Shown piece by piece: positions 1 through 6,430 of a stretch of 11,402 nt of DNA. Source of the DNA: an uncultured Eubacteriales bacterium (lineage in GTDB: Bacteria > Bacillota > Clostridia > Oscillospirales > CAG-272); assembly GCA_934446285.1 (NCBI GenBank), contig CAKSEI010000034.1, forward strand, positions 1 through 11,402. The letters run 5' to 3'. The stretch's first letter is position 1, and each line of letters starts with the position of its first letter. Made by a program: the position numbers and the translations under genes. The notes below the pieces were generated by a model that was not told the DNA's origin, searched no databases, and was given only the letters and a program-made list of their open reading frames with translations.

Positions 1-656
1 CCCCAGACCGTGGAAAGCGCCCATTTGTCCGAGACACCCTCAAGCTTTTCACGCAGACGCTTTACGTGCACGTCGACCGTGCGTGAGTCGCCGAGATAGT
101 CAAAGCCCCATACCTTGTCGAGCAGCTGGTCGCGGCTGAACACTCTGTCGTGATTTGACGCGAGGAAGTAGAGCAGCTCAAGCTCCTTACGCGGTATCGG
201 TACGACCTTGCCTCTGAGCTTAAGCTCGAATTTTGCGCGGCTTATCTCTATATTGTCGTACTTGATAGTCTCGGAGTCCTCCTCGGTCTGCTCACCCGCG
301 TATCTGCGCAGGACAGCCTTTACGCGCGCGGTCAGCTCCTTCATATCAAAGGGCTTGACTATAAAGTCATCCGCACCCAGCTCGAGTCCGAATACCTTGT
401 CGTAGACCTCACCCTTTGCCGTTACCATGATAACCGGCGTATCGGACGTCTCGCGTATCTCCCTGCAAACGCTCCATCCGTCGCGCTTCGGGAGCATTAT
501 GTCAAGCAGAACAAGATCCGGCGCGAATGTGCGGAATCTCTCCACCGCCTGCTCGCCGTCATTGACGCTGTCGACCTCGTATCCCTCTTTGATGAGGTAG
601 AGACGGAGCATTTCGCATATGTTGATATCGTCATCAACTATAAGAATTTTTGCCAT
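1..656 (-). CDS. OmpR/PhoB-family response regulator (C-terminal end cut by window edge)
   Basis: DNA-binding response regulator of a two-component system. About 218 residues are visible, and the frame is still open at base 1, so only the last few residues are missing. The ATG at 654-656 follows a strong AGGAGG on the minus strand. The N-terminal receiver domain (about 1-115) shows the acidic cluster D8-D9-D10, the phospho-acceptor D52 in LLDIMLP, T79 in VTA and K101 in VKPF. The C-terminal winged helix (about 130-218) shows RKELELLYFLA, the DYLGDSRTVDVHVKRLREKL recognition region and a final STVWG, which normally precedes GYKF. All catalytic positions are intact. A sensor kinase is normally the next gene, which would lie outside the window to the left. 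The upstream PhoP-box-like repeat makes a PhoP/PhoB-type (phosphate) regulator plausible, but the protein sequence alone does not settle the subfamily. Confidence 0.96.
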   Translation of the reverse strand, partial: MAKILIVDDDINICEMLRLYLIKEGYEVDSVNDGEQAVERFRTFAPDLVLLDIMLPKRDGWSVCREIRETSDTPVIMVTAKGEVYDKVFGLELGADDFIVKPFDMKELTARVKAVLRRYAGEQTEEDSETIKYDNIEISRAKFELKLRGKVVPIPRKELELLYFLASNHDRVFSRDQLLDKVWGFDYLGDSRTVDVHVKRLREKLEGVSDKWALSTVW

Positions 657-717
657 GATTTCCTCCTGTTTGAGTTTTTATTAACTTCGTTACAAAATTA
701 ACCATATTCATGATGTC

Positions 718-752
718 ATTATGTTACCACCCCAATGTGAACGTCACGTGAA
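718..752 (-). promoter_or_regulatory. Response-regulator promoter with PhoP-box-like direct repeat
   Basis: Read on the minus strand, TTCACG (752-747), five bases, then TTCACA (741-736) form a direct repeat with an 11-bp period. Twelve bases further on is CATAAT (723-718), a plausible -10, about 62 bases before the response-regulator start. The known Bacillus PhoP box is TT(A/C/T)A(C/T)A repeated with 4-6 bp spacers, in place of a good -35. The arrangement fits autoregulation by an OmpR/PhoB-type protein. No third repeat unit is clear. The site also lies about 60 bp upstream of the ychF -35 on the other strand. Confidence 0.5.
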
Positions 753-809
753 CACAAGAACTTTTTTTCACGATTTTTTTGACGAAATGTTTTTTTGGAT
801 TTAAATGAC

Positions 810-838
810 TTGCGCAATACCGATTTTTGCTGTATAAT
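810..838 (+). promoter_or_regulatory. ychF promoter
   Basis: TTGCGC (810-815), a 17-bp spacer and a perfect TATAAT (833-838) form a sigma-A-type promoter. Transcription should start near 845, giving a leader of roughly 23 bases before the ychF ATG. The GGTAGGAGA ribosome site lies at about 852-860. Confidence 0.8.
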
Positions 839-867
839 AACCGTATACTTAGGTAGGAGAATGACAA

Positions 868-1962
868 ATGAAACTTGGAATCGTAGGACTTCCGAACGTC
901 GGAAAAAGTACACTTTTCAATGCGATAACAAATGCCGGAGCGGAAAGCGCGAATTATCCCTTCTGCACGATAGAGCCTAACGTCGGAGTGGTCAGCGTCC
1001 CCGACTACCGTCTCGACAAGCTGGCGGAGATGTACTCCCCCGAGAAATATACCCCCGCCGTCATTGAGTTTGTCGACATAGCGGGACTTGTCAAGGGCGC
1101 GTCTCAGGGCGAGGGACTCGGAAATAAATTTTTATCCCACATACGCGAGGTGGACGCGATAGTCCACGTGGTACGATGCTTTGAAAACAACGATATAATA
1201 CACGTCGACGGCTCGGTCGACCCCGTGCGCGACCTCGGCACGATAAATACGGAGCTTATCCTCTCGGACATAGAGCTGCTCGAGCGGAGAATAGACCGCA
1301 CTAAAAAGCTCATGAAGGGCGACAAGACTCTCGCGGGCGAGCTTGCTCTCTACGAGAGAGTGCTCGATGCCCTCTCGGATGGCAGATGCGCGCGCGAGCT
1401 TGACTTCACGGACGACGAGCGCGCGGTAATGGCTGAGGTTTCGCTTCTCACGATGAAGCCCGTCATATACGCGGCGAACGTCAGCGAGGACGAGGCGGGA
1501 GGAGACCTCTCGGCAAACGAGGGCTACGCGCGCCTTGCCGAGCTTGCCCGTAAGGAGGGCTCGGGAATACTCCCTATATGCGCGTCGATTGAGGCGGAGA
1601 TAGCAGAGCTTGAGCCGGCGGAAAAGGCAGAATTTCTCGAGGGCCTTGGTATAGCCGAGAGCGGACTCGACCGACTGATAAAGGAGAGCTACTCCCTGCT
1701 CGGGCTGATAAGCTATCTGACGGCAGGGCCGAAAGAGGTCCGCGCATGGACGATAAAGAAAGGTACGAAAGCGCCGCAGGCAGCGGGCAAGATACACTCG
1801 GACTTTGAGCGCGGCTTTATACGCGCCGAGGTCATAGGCTTCGACGAACTTATGGAGTGCGGCAGCATGGCTGCAGCAAAAGAAAAAGGGCTTGTCCGCA
1901 GTGAGGGAAAGGAATATGTCATGAAGGACGGCGACGTCGTTCTCTTCAGATTTAATGTATGA
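868..1962 (+). CDS. ychF: Redox-regulated ATPase YchF (Obg-related, OLA1 family)
   Basis: Universally conserved cytoplasmic P-loop ATPase that associates with ribosomes and is linked to stress responses. The 364 residues match the family length. Visible motifs are the P-loop GLPNVGKS (7-14), FCTIEPN with the conserved Cys33, and the switch II region DIAGLVKGAS (70-79), where Leu74 replaces the usual catalytic Gln. The base-recognition motif is NVSE (204-207) instead of NKxD, the change known to give ATP rather than GTP preference. A coiled-coil arm occupies about 125-175. The C-terminal TGS domain (about 280-363) has AGPKEVRAWTI, GTKAPQAAGKIHSDFERGF and DGDVVLFRFNV. The start is fixed by the AGGAGA ribosome site. 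It has its own promoter and terminator, so it is probably monocistronic, although it sits back-to-back with the response regulator. Nothing is unusual in the protein. Confidence 0.98.
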   Translation: MKLGIVGLPNVGKSTLFNAITNAGAESANYPFCTIEPNVGVVSVPDYRLDKLAEMYSPEKYTPAVIEFVDIAGLVKGASQGEGLGNKFLSHIREVDAIVHVVRCFENNDIIHVDGSVDPVRDLGTINTELILSDIELLERRIDRTKKLMKGDKTLAGELALYERVLDALSDGRCARELDFTDDERAVMAEVSLLTMKPVIYAANVSEDEAGGDLSANEGYARLAELARKEGSGILPICASIEAEIAELEPAEKAEFLEGLGIAESGLDRLIKESYSLLGLISYLTAGPKEVRAWTIKKGTKAPQAAGKIHSDFERGFIRAEVIGFDELMECGSMAAAKEKGLVRSEGKEYVMKDGDVVLFRFNV

Positions 1963-2019
1963 TTTTATACAATAACGCAGAGCCTTTCCAGGCTTTACGT
2001 TGATATCCGACTTTTTACG

Positions 2020-2061
2020 AACGTGCAAATCTCTCTGCGGGGAGGTTTGCGCGTTTTTTTA
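2020..2061 (+). terminator. Intrinsic terminator of ychF
   Basis: AACGTGCAAATCTC (2020-2033) pairs with the segment ending TTTGCGCGTT (2042-2055), allowing G-U pairs. This gives a stem of about 14 bp with a short loop, followed by a run of seven T (2054-2060). It lies 58 bases after the ychF stop. Confidence 0.85.
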
Positions 2062-2136
2062 TTCGGATTATGGCAACTTCAAAAAAATCGTGTGAAATAT
2101 TTGCTTTTTCATAAGGAATTGCCCCTCTCCCAAACG

Positions 2137-2280
2137 TATAATAAATGAACGGGTCGGAAGCGCCCGAAACATGAGGGCAGCAGAAAGCGATACCGTAAAA
2201 AATTCTATCGCAGGCATTCGCCCCTCGGCATTTAAAAACGATACGGTTTTTACGGTCGAAAATTAACGGAGGTCTCAGTC
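2137..2280 (+). promoter_or_regulatory. Putative promoter and structured leader of the lipoprotein genes
   Basis: A perfect TATAAT stands at 2137-2142, but no good -35 lies at 16-18 bp; TTGCCC at 2119-2124 is only 12 bp away. Downstream, ACCGTAAAAA (2192-2201) is exactly complementary to TTTTTACGGT (2247-2256) across a 45-base loop. A smaller competing stem (AAAAAC about 2234-2239 with GTTTTT 2246-2251) shares the right arm. The ribosome site ACGGAGG (about 2266-2272) stays outside both stems. Together with the ychF terminator this accounts for the 318-base gap at 1963-2280. A regulatory role is an inference from the folding only. Confidence 0.4.
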
Positions 2281-2991
2281 ATGAAGGCAACAATACTTAT
2301 CCTGTCTGTTTTATTGACATTCGCACTTCTTCTTTGTTCATGCGGGAAAGAGGCGGCAAAGGCAAGTGAGCCTGTCACGGATACGCAGCCTTCGTCAGAG
2401 GCGTACGTAATAGAAGTTAGTAATCTTTATCCCGCTGCCGATTACGAATATCAGCTCCATCGGGCGGACGATGTAATTCTCGGCGAGGTGATAGAGGAGC
2501 TCGGCGGCGCATATACCGACCCCGATAAATTAAATTATTGGGTATGGCAATATTCCGTAAGAGTAGACGAGTCGTATAAAGGGAACTTTAACGGGGGCGA
2601 TATTGTCACTGTAATCGTCGCAAGTGAATCCGGGTACAGTCCCGAGGACGAACAGGCGCTGAATGTCGCTGTAGAAGTATGCGGCGGGTCGGGTGAATGC
2701 GAACTTGCAAAGGGGCAAACCGGAGTATTTATGCTGAAAAAATATACAGACTTCAAAACCGATGACGGCGGGGACGTATATACAGTAGTATTCGGAAGTG
2801 AGGGGGCGTTCTTTCCCGTGACCGAGGGTGACGCTTCAATGGCGGAAAATGCCGAAACCGTCTACGCATCGAACAGCCTTAAGCTCAAGCTCTCCGAGCT
2901 GCCGAGCGACATAGCGAGAGCCGAGGCGGAATATGCAAACGACGACGGCAAGAGTGAGCTTCTCGCGGACGACGAAGACGAAGAGGAGTAA
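2281..2991 (+). CDS. Secreted lipoprotein of unknown function, paralogue 1
   Basis: A 236-residue exported lipoprotein. Residues 1-20 form a type II signal peptide (Lys2, then a hydrophobic run), with the lipobox LCSC and the likely lipidated Cys21. A low-complexity linker to about 45 would carry the domain away from the membrane. The core (about 48-200) has NLYPAADY, DDVILGEVIEELGG, QYSVRVDESYKG, GDIVTVIVASESG, a C-x5-C pair (134, 140), and AENAETVYAS near the end. The tail is very acidic (DDEDEEE). The order of a DxxxxGEV strand, a YxVxVxxxYKG strand, a Cys pair, then KGxxxVFML recalls NTR/TIMP-like OB-fold domains. That is a pattern-level guess only. The ATG follows CGGAGG with good spacing. 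The next plus-strand gene is a clear paralogue. Neither function nor ligand can be assigned. Confidence 0.88.
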   Translation: MKATILILSVLLTFALLLCSCGKEAAKASEPVTDTQPSSEAYVIEVSNLYPAADYEYQLHRADDVILGEVIEELGGAYTDPDKLNYWVWQYSVRVDESYKGNFNGGDIVTVIVASESGYSPEDEQALNVAVEVCGGSGECELAKGQTGVFMLKKYTDFKTDDGGDVYTVVFGSEGAFFPVTEGDASMAENAETVYASNSLKLKLSELPSDIARAEAEYANDDGKSELLADDEDEEE

Positions 2992-3034
2992 AACAAACTT
3001 TTCTGCGCATAAAAACGCATAAAAAGATAAAGCA

Positions 3035-3078
3035 TTCGGGCGTCAGCCCGAAGAGAGCGCAGCGGGCGCACCCGCTGC
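3035..3078. repeat. Pair of adjacent perfect hairpins downstream of lipoprotein 1
   Basis: TTCGGGC-GTCA-GCCCGAA (3035-3052) is followed six bases later by GCAGCGGG-CGCA-CCCGCTGC (3059-3078). Both are perfect short stems with 4-base loops, and neither has a T tract. They resemble REP-type interspersed palindromes or the edge of a longer intergenic element more than an intrinsic terminator. Confidence 0.6.
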
Positions 3079-3419
3079 CACTCGAAATAATTATATAAGG
3101 TATATTTCATGAAGGGCGGCAATGTCATCCTTCTCAGCTTCAATATATTATTTTATACTTTGATGTGAAGTTTTTCCTTTTTTTCTGTTGATACAATTAT
3201 TTCCTTGTGGTGCAACAGTGGTGAAAAGAAGACTGAGAAAGGCGTGATACCGATGCAGCACTTCCACTGCACAGGCTCAGTGTTTGGAAGATTTTAGCGT
3301 ACTCTTTTCTTATTTGTATTTCCGTGACTTTATTTGCAGCGCACAAATCTCCCAATAAATAACCGATTTCTGATAGATTATATTTTGAAAAACTAAAAAA
3401 ACGGGAAGGATAATCCATT
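3079..3419. other. Long noncoding, AT-rich structured gap between the lipoprotein genes
   Basis: No credible gene is present. The stretch has several short inverted repeats: GAAATA/TATTTC near 3084-3109, GAAGG/CCTTC near 3111-3133, ACTGAG/CTCAGT near 3231-3285, GCAG/CTGC near 3254-3269. GTGCAACAGTGG at about 3211 is also nearly complementary to CCACTGCAC at about 3266. This density of nested arms suggests a dispersed repeat or a structured RNA. A weak promoter for lipoprotein 2 is possible (TTGCAG about 3336, TAAATA about 3357). The ribosome site GGGAAGGA precedes the ATG at 3420. Confidence 0.35.
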
Positions 3420-4133
3420 ATGAAAAAAACAATTTTGTTTGCATTTCTCGTCCTTTGTACGATTCTCTGCTCATGCGGAAAGCAAGTCGAAAAAACGGTA
3501 GAAAGCGATTCCGGAAATACTGAAAATACTACCGATGATACGCCAATCGCGCAAGTTAATTCCCTTTATCCCGGACCGGACTATGATTATCAACTTGCAC
3601 TCTCAGATGACTTGATACTCGGAGAAGTCGTTGAGGAACTCGGCGGTAGGTACTCCAATCCCGACAACTCGATAGAGGGGTACGATAATATGTGGAAGCT
3701 GCAATACTCCGTAAGAGTAGATAAATCATTTAAAGGCTATCTCAAAGAAGGGGATTTAATTACCGTAATCGTCAACAGTGACTCAGGACTGAGCCCGGAA
3801 GACGAAGAGAAAATGAAATCTCAAAGCGTTATCACTTACCGTGAAGACTGCGACGGAGGATATGAATGCACACTGAAAAAGGGTGACAAGCCTGTGCTTA
3901 TGCTTGAAAAGTCGCTGTTCGTAACCGATGAGGGCGAGAACGGATACAGAGTCGTCTTCGGTAAGCTCGGTGCATTTTTCCCTGAGGAGAACGGCCCCAT
4001 GGCAATCTCCGAGAATGCAGAAACCGTTTATGCATCGCCCGCCGAGAAGATAAAGCTCTCCGATATCCCCGCCGATATCGCCGCTGCCGATGAGCTGTAC
4101 GGCGACTTGGACGAGAACGACAGTGAGCTTTAA
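3420..4133 (+). CDS. Secreted lipoprotein of unknown function, paralogue 2
   Basis: A 237-residue lipoprotein, clearly homologous to the one encoded at 2281-2991. It has a type II signal peptide with lipobox LCSC and likely lipidated Cys19, then a Ser/Thr/Asn/Asp-rich linker to about 45. The shared core has SLYPGPDYDYQL, DDLILGEVVEELGGRYSNP, LQYSVRVDKSFKG, GDLITVIVNSDSGLSPEDEE, a C-x5-C pair (144, 150), KKGDKPVLMLEKS, RVVFGKLGAFFP and SENAETVYAS. The tail is acidic (DLDENDSEL). Compared with paralogue 1 it carries a few extra residues (about 84-90) between the first two core blocks and uses more AT-rich codons, so the duplication is not recent. GGGAAGGA supports the ATG. A strong terminator follows directly. 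Export and surface anchoring are well supported; the role is unknown. Confidence 0.88.
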   Translation: MKKTILFAFLVLCTILCSCGKQVEKTVESDSGNTENTTDDTPIAQVNSLYPGPDYDYQLALSDDLILGEVVEELGGRYSNPDNSIEGYDNMWKLQYSVRVDKSFKGYLKEGDLITVIVNSDSGLSPEDEEKMKSQSVITYREDCDGGYECTLKKGDKPVLMLEKSLFVTDEGENGYRVVFGKLGAFFPEENGPMAISENAETVYASPAEKIKLSDIPADIAAADELYGDLDENDSEL

Positions 4134-4150
4134 TATGTCTCTTTAAGCCG

Positions 4151-4184
4151 AAAAACCGTCCGCTTTTATGCGGACGGTTTTTTT
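4151..4184. terminator. Bidirectional intrinsic terminator between convergent genes
   Basis: AAAAACCGTCCGC (4151-4163) and GCGGACGGTTTTT (4170-4182) form a perfect 13-bp stem with a 6-base loop and a run of seven T on the plus strand. The flanking A run supplies a U tract on the other strand. It therefore serves both lipoprotein 2 (plus) and the zinc-ribbon membrane gene (minus), whose stop codons lie within about 60 bp of each other. Confidence 0.93.
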
Positions 4185-4195
4185 GACGTTATGGC

Positions 4196-4600
4196 TTATA
4201 TCTTTATATCAAAATGTGCCGAACACACCGGGCACTTGACCGTATGTCTGCCCTTCTTTCTCGGCAGGCAAAGATGGCTCTTGCAATACGGACATCTCTT
4301 ATATACCTTTGTGCTGTGGAATCTTATCCGGTTTATCTGCCTCAGAAAGAACTGCGACAGCTTGCCGCGCACCTTAACATACACGGCGTTCTCACGCGAG
4401 CGCGCCGCGGCATTCTTCGACAGGCTGCGCAGCAGAGCGAGGGTGACAAGCGCAAGCTCGATATAATAGAATATCGGGTTTCGGATAAAGACGCCGCAGA
4501 ACATAAGAAACAAACATATATACAGCAAGAAACGACATAAATCGTCTACACCGTTACGCCCGTAAAAAAGGCGGCTGAGCGCCGCGCGAAGCCTTGACAA
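4196..4600 (-). CDS. Small membrane protein with C-terminal zinc ribbon
   Basis: A 134-residue protein of a Firmicutes family, usually annotated only as zinc-ribbon domain-containing. The N-terminus has the typical LFYGRNGVDDLCRFLLY block (about 12-28). Two hydrophobic segments follow (about 23-39 and 42-58), then a basic stretch. The C-terminal ribbon CPYC...CPVC (about 104-125) can bind one zinc ion, and the intervening LPRKKGRHTVKC is family-like. I place the start at TTG (4598-4600). No ATG lies close to the family N-terminus, GAGAGGGG lies 11 bases upstream, and an extended -10 promoter gives a leader of only about 27 bases. A longer reading from 4771 would run back through the promoter and the end of araC. 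The molecular role is unknown. Confidence 0.8.
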   Translation of the reverse strand: MSRLRAALSRLFYGRNGVDDLCRFLLYICLFLMFCGVFIRNPIFYYIELALVTLALLRSLSKNAAARSRENAVYVKVRGKLSQFFLRQINRIRFHSTKVYKRCPYCKSHLCLPRKKGRHTVKCPVCSAHFDIKI

Positions 4601-4634
4601 AACCTTGATATCCCCTCTCGTTAATGTGAAAAAT

Positions 4635-4643
4635 ATTATAGCA
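4635..4643 (-). promoter_or_regulatory. Extended -10 promoter of the zinc-ribbon membrane gene
   Basis: On the minus strand TGC-TATAAT (4643-4635) forms a perfect extended -10 element. No good -35 sits at 17 bp; TTTACA (4666-4661) is 20 bp away. The start point would be near 4628, just upstream of the proposed TTG start, which supports that short start. Confidence 0.6.
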
Positions 4644-4685
4644 GAATACTTTTTACAATCTGTAAACTGCCTGTAACTTATCCGT

Positions 4686-5501
4686 TTAACGGCGGTGACG
4701 TTTTCTCCAGGCGCTCGGGCTGCATTTTTTCGCGGCAAAAAAGCAGCGGTTAAAGGTTCTCGTCGTTGCAAATCCGCAGTCGTAGGCTATCTCCGTCACC
4801 GAAGAGTCGGACGAACGCAGCATTTTCGTCGCCTGCTCTATTCTGCGGGAATTGACATATTCCTTGAAGCCCATATTCAGCTTGCTGCGGAAAATATGCG
4901 AGATATAATAGCCGCTCACGCCGAGCGCCGTCCCCGCGCTGTCAAGTGAGATGTCGGGAGAACAATAATTGTCGTTGCAGAATTTGACCGCCTGCTTGAA
5001 TATATTCCCGTCGCCGTCCGAGCTTTTTTTCACAAGCTCCGTCTCGGGCATTATCTTTGATAGAATAAGCGTGAGCAGCGCGCCGAGCGCCGCCTCGGCG
5101 TACTCTCCGCCCTCCTGCCACGTCCGCTCTGTCTCGCGAAAAAGCGCGCTCGTCCCCTCGGGCACATGCTCCGCCGGTATGAGAGGACTCCTCGGTACAT
5201 ACTCGCCGAAGAGACGGGCAAAATCGGGGCAGCGCTCCGCCGAGAAGATAAGTATAAAATGCTCGGGGCGCTGCATCTCCGGCGTCGGTATCTCGTCATA
5301 GAAATGAATCTGATTCGGAAAAGCGATAAAAATATCTCCGCTTTCGGCTCGCACCTCCCTCTCGTCGGCGTAGCAAAAGCTCGCACCGCCTATAAAATAC
5401 ACAAGCTCGATGTGCGAATGCAGGTGCGGAGCGCACGCTATGCCCACTCTGTGCTCAAACTGAAACGGGGCTTCTTTTGTCTCAACGTTAAAATCCTTCA
5501 T
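4686..5501 (-). CDS. AraC-family transcriptional regulator with cupin sensor domain
   Basis: Likely local regulator of the divergent sugar genes. The 271 residues suit the class with an N-terminal cupin ligand-binding domain and two C-terminal helix-turn-helix motifs. The cupin core shows APHLHSHIELVYFIGG (H26, H28, H30, E32) and SGDIFIAFPNQIHFY (55-68). The DNA-binding part (about 168-271) shows ISLDSAGTALGVSGYYISHIFR for the first motif, then FKEYVNSRRIEQATKMLR and VTEIAYDCGFATTRTFNRCFF for the second, with the family-like CSPSAWRK end. I chose the ATG at 5499-5501. A longer frame reaching 5582 would put the start codon inside the -35 of its own promoter. The ribosome site is weak (AGGA about 20 bases upstream), so poor translation is possible. 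The ligand is probably a sugar handled by the neighbouring genes, but this is not visible. Confidence 0.9.
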   Translation of the reverse strand: MKDFNVETKEAPFQFEHRVGIACAPHLHSHIELVYFIGGASFCYADEREVRAESGDIFIAFPNQIHFYDEIPTPEMQRPEHFILIFSAERCPDFARLFGEYVPRSPLIPAEHVPEGTSALFRETERTWQEGGEYAEAALGALLTLILSKIMPETELVKKSSDGDGNIFKQAVKFCNDNYCSPDISLDSAGTALGVSGYYISHIFRSKLNMGFKEYVNSRRIEQATKMLRSSDSSVTEIAYDCGFATTRTFNRCFFAAKKCSPSAWRKRHRR

Positions 5502-5549
5502 GACAGTGGAAAAAGTGCAATTTTTGTCCTGTTTTTCTTTTCTTATGTC

Positions 5550-5578
5550 TTGAATTATACACCATATTAGTGTAAAAT
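5550..5578 (+). promoter_or_regulatory. Promoter of the first isomerase/oxidoreductase module
   Basis: TTGAAT (5550-5555), a 17-bp spacer and TAAAAT (5573-5578). Its -35 overlaps the -10 of the araC promoter and the reverse. The start should be near 5585, leaving a leader of about 29 bases before the ATG at 5614. Confidence 0.6.
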
Positions 5579-5582
5579 GCAA
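5554..5582 (-). promoter_or_regulatory. araC promoter
   Basis: On the minus strand TTGCAT (5582-5577), 17 bp and TATAAT (5559-5554) form a near-consensus promoter, with the start expected near 5547 and a leader of about 46 bases. It occupies the same DNA as the oppositely directed promoter of the isomerase gene, so the two cannot be occupied at once. Confidence 0.75.
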
Positions 5583-5588
5583 GTGTAA
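5554..5588. promoter_or_regulatory. Likely operator: inverted and direct GTGTA half-sites
   Basis: ATTATACAC (5554-5562) and GTGTAAAAT (5570-5578) form an inverted repeat with one mismatch around a 7-bp centre. A further GTGTAA (5583-5588) repeats the right half (5570-5575) directly at a 13-bp step. Such half-sites between a regulator gene and its target are typical of AraC-family control. Binding by the adjacent AraC protein is inferred. Confidence 0.5.
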
Positions 5589-5613
5589 TCAAAACTATTA
5601 TGAGGTGGCTGAA

Positions 5614-6429
5614 ATGTTAAAAACAGCTTTACAGCTTTATTCGGTCAGGGACGCCCTCGGAGAGGATTTCGCTGGCAGGATGAAGCAGCTCGCCGGGATG
5701 GGCTACGACGGAGTCGAGCTTGCGGGTACGTATTCCCTCACGGCAGCGGAGATGAAAAAGGCGGCGGACGATGCCGGCCTTGTGATTATATCCGCTCACA
5801 TCCCGTATGCGGATATGACGGCGCGCCCCGATTTTTATGTCGAATATCTGTCCGAGATAGGCTCCGGACAGGCGGTAATACCGTATATTGCGCGCGAATA
5901 TCTGCCGGGCGGCGATAAGTACGGCGAATTCAAAGAGGGGATAAAAATGCTCTCGGAGAAGTTCTCACGCGTGGGTATACAGCTCGCATACCACAATCAC
6001 GACTTTGAATTCGGAAAAGAGGACGGCAGATACCTGCTTGACATACTTTACTCCGATATGCCCGCCGATGTCTTAAAGACGCAGATAGATACGTGCTGGG
6101 TCAATGTCGCAGGAGAAGACCCCGTCGCATACGTTAAGAAATATGCGGGCAGATGCCCGACGGTTCATCTTAAGGACTTCGTCGGCAGCAAGGGAAACGG
6201 ATGTCCCTATGCATTAATAGGCTTAAAGGACAGTGCACCGACCGGCGCGGGCACATTTGATTTTCGCCCGTGCGGCTACGGAGTGCAGGATATGAGCGCC
6301 CTTACGAAAGCCGCCGAGAAGGCGGGCGCGGAGTGGCAGATTGTCGAGCAGGACCAAAGCTCCATGGGCAAGACGTCGCTTGAATGCGCCGAAATGAGTA
6401 TTAAATATCTGAAAGGACTTGGTATATAA
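5614..6429 (+). CDS. Sugar phosphate isomerase/epimerase-like TIM-barrel protein, module 1
   Basis: A 271-residue member of the xylose isomerase-like / AP endonuclease 2 TIM-barrel superfamily, often annotated as sugar phosphate isomerase/epimerase. These enzymes use a divalent metal for isomerisation, epimerisation, dehydration or lyase steps on sugars, keto-sugars and inositols. Visible elements are ALQLYSVRDAL at the N-terminus, VELAG (E35), AYHNHDFEF (126-134), the metal-type QIDTCW (D159), VHLKDF (H185, D188), a Gly-rich FDFRPCGYG loop and WQIVEQDQ (E245). I start at the ATG at 5614, because GAGGTGG (5602-5608) lies five bases upstream. The GTG at 5605 would lie inside that ribosome site. 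The stop is one base before the next ATG, so this is a tightly coupled operon with the oxidoreductase. The exact substrate cannot be read. Confidence 0.9.
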   Translation: MLKTALQLYSVRDALGEDFAGRMKQLAGMGYDGVELAGTYSLTAAEMKKAADDAGLVIISAHIPYADMTARPDFYVEYLSEIGSGQAVIPYIAREYLPGGDKYGEFKEGIKMLSEKFSRVGIQLAYHNHDFEFGKEDGRYLLDILYSDMPADVLKTQIDTCWVNVAGEDPVAYVKKYAGRCPTVHLKDFVGSKGNGCPYALIGLKDSAPTGAGTFDFRPCGYGVQDMSALTKAAEKAGAEWQIVEQDQSSMGKTSLECAEMSIKYLKGLGI

Positions 6430-6430
6430 C

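Noticed and set aside
1132..2028. Long open frame (298 codons) on the minus strand opposite ychF
   Set aside because: It is wholly antisense to a textbook gene, has no ribosome site and its translation shows no protein-like pattern; it reflects the codon bias of ychF.
2862..3143. 93-codon minus-strand frame across the end of lipoprotein 1 and the hairpin pair
   Set aside because: It reads through two palindromes and overlaps the acidic tail of a real gene; the Ser-rich stretch is just the complement of the Asp/Glu codons.
3197..3418. 73-codon minus-strand frame in the gap between the lipoprotein genes
   Set aside because: It starts on the ribosome site of the plus-strand lipoprotein, has no ribosome site of its own and looks like translated structured or repeat DNA.
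4214..4540. 108-codon plus-strand frame opposite the zinc-ribbon membrane gene
   Set aside because: No ribosome site, and the opposite strand has a recognisable family with CPxC motifs.
5166..5570. 134-codon plus-strand frame opposite araC
   Set aside because: Antisense to a well-formed AraC regulator and running into the promoter region; no family resemblance.
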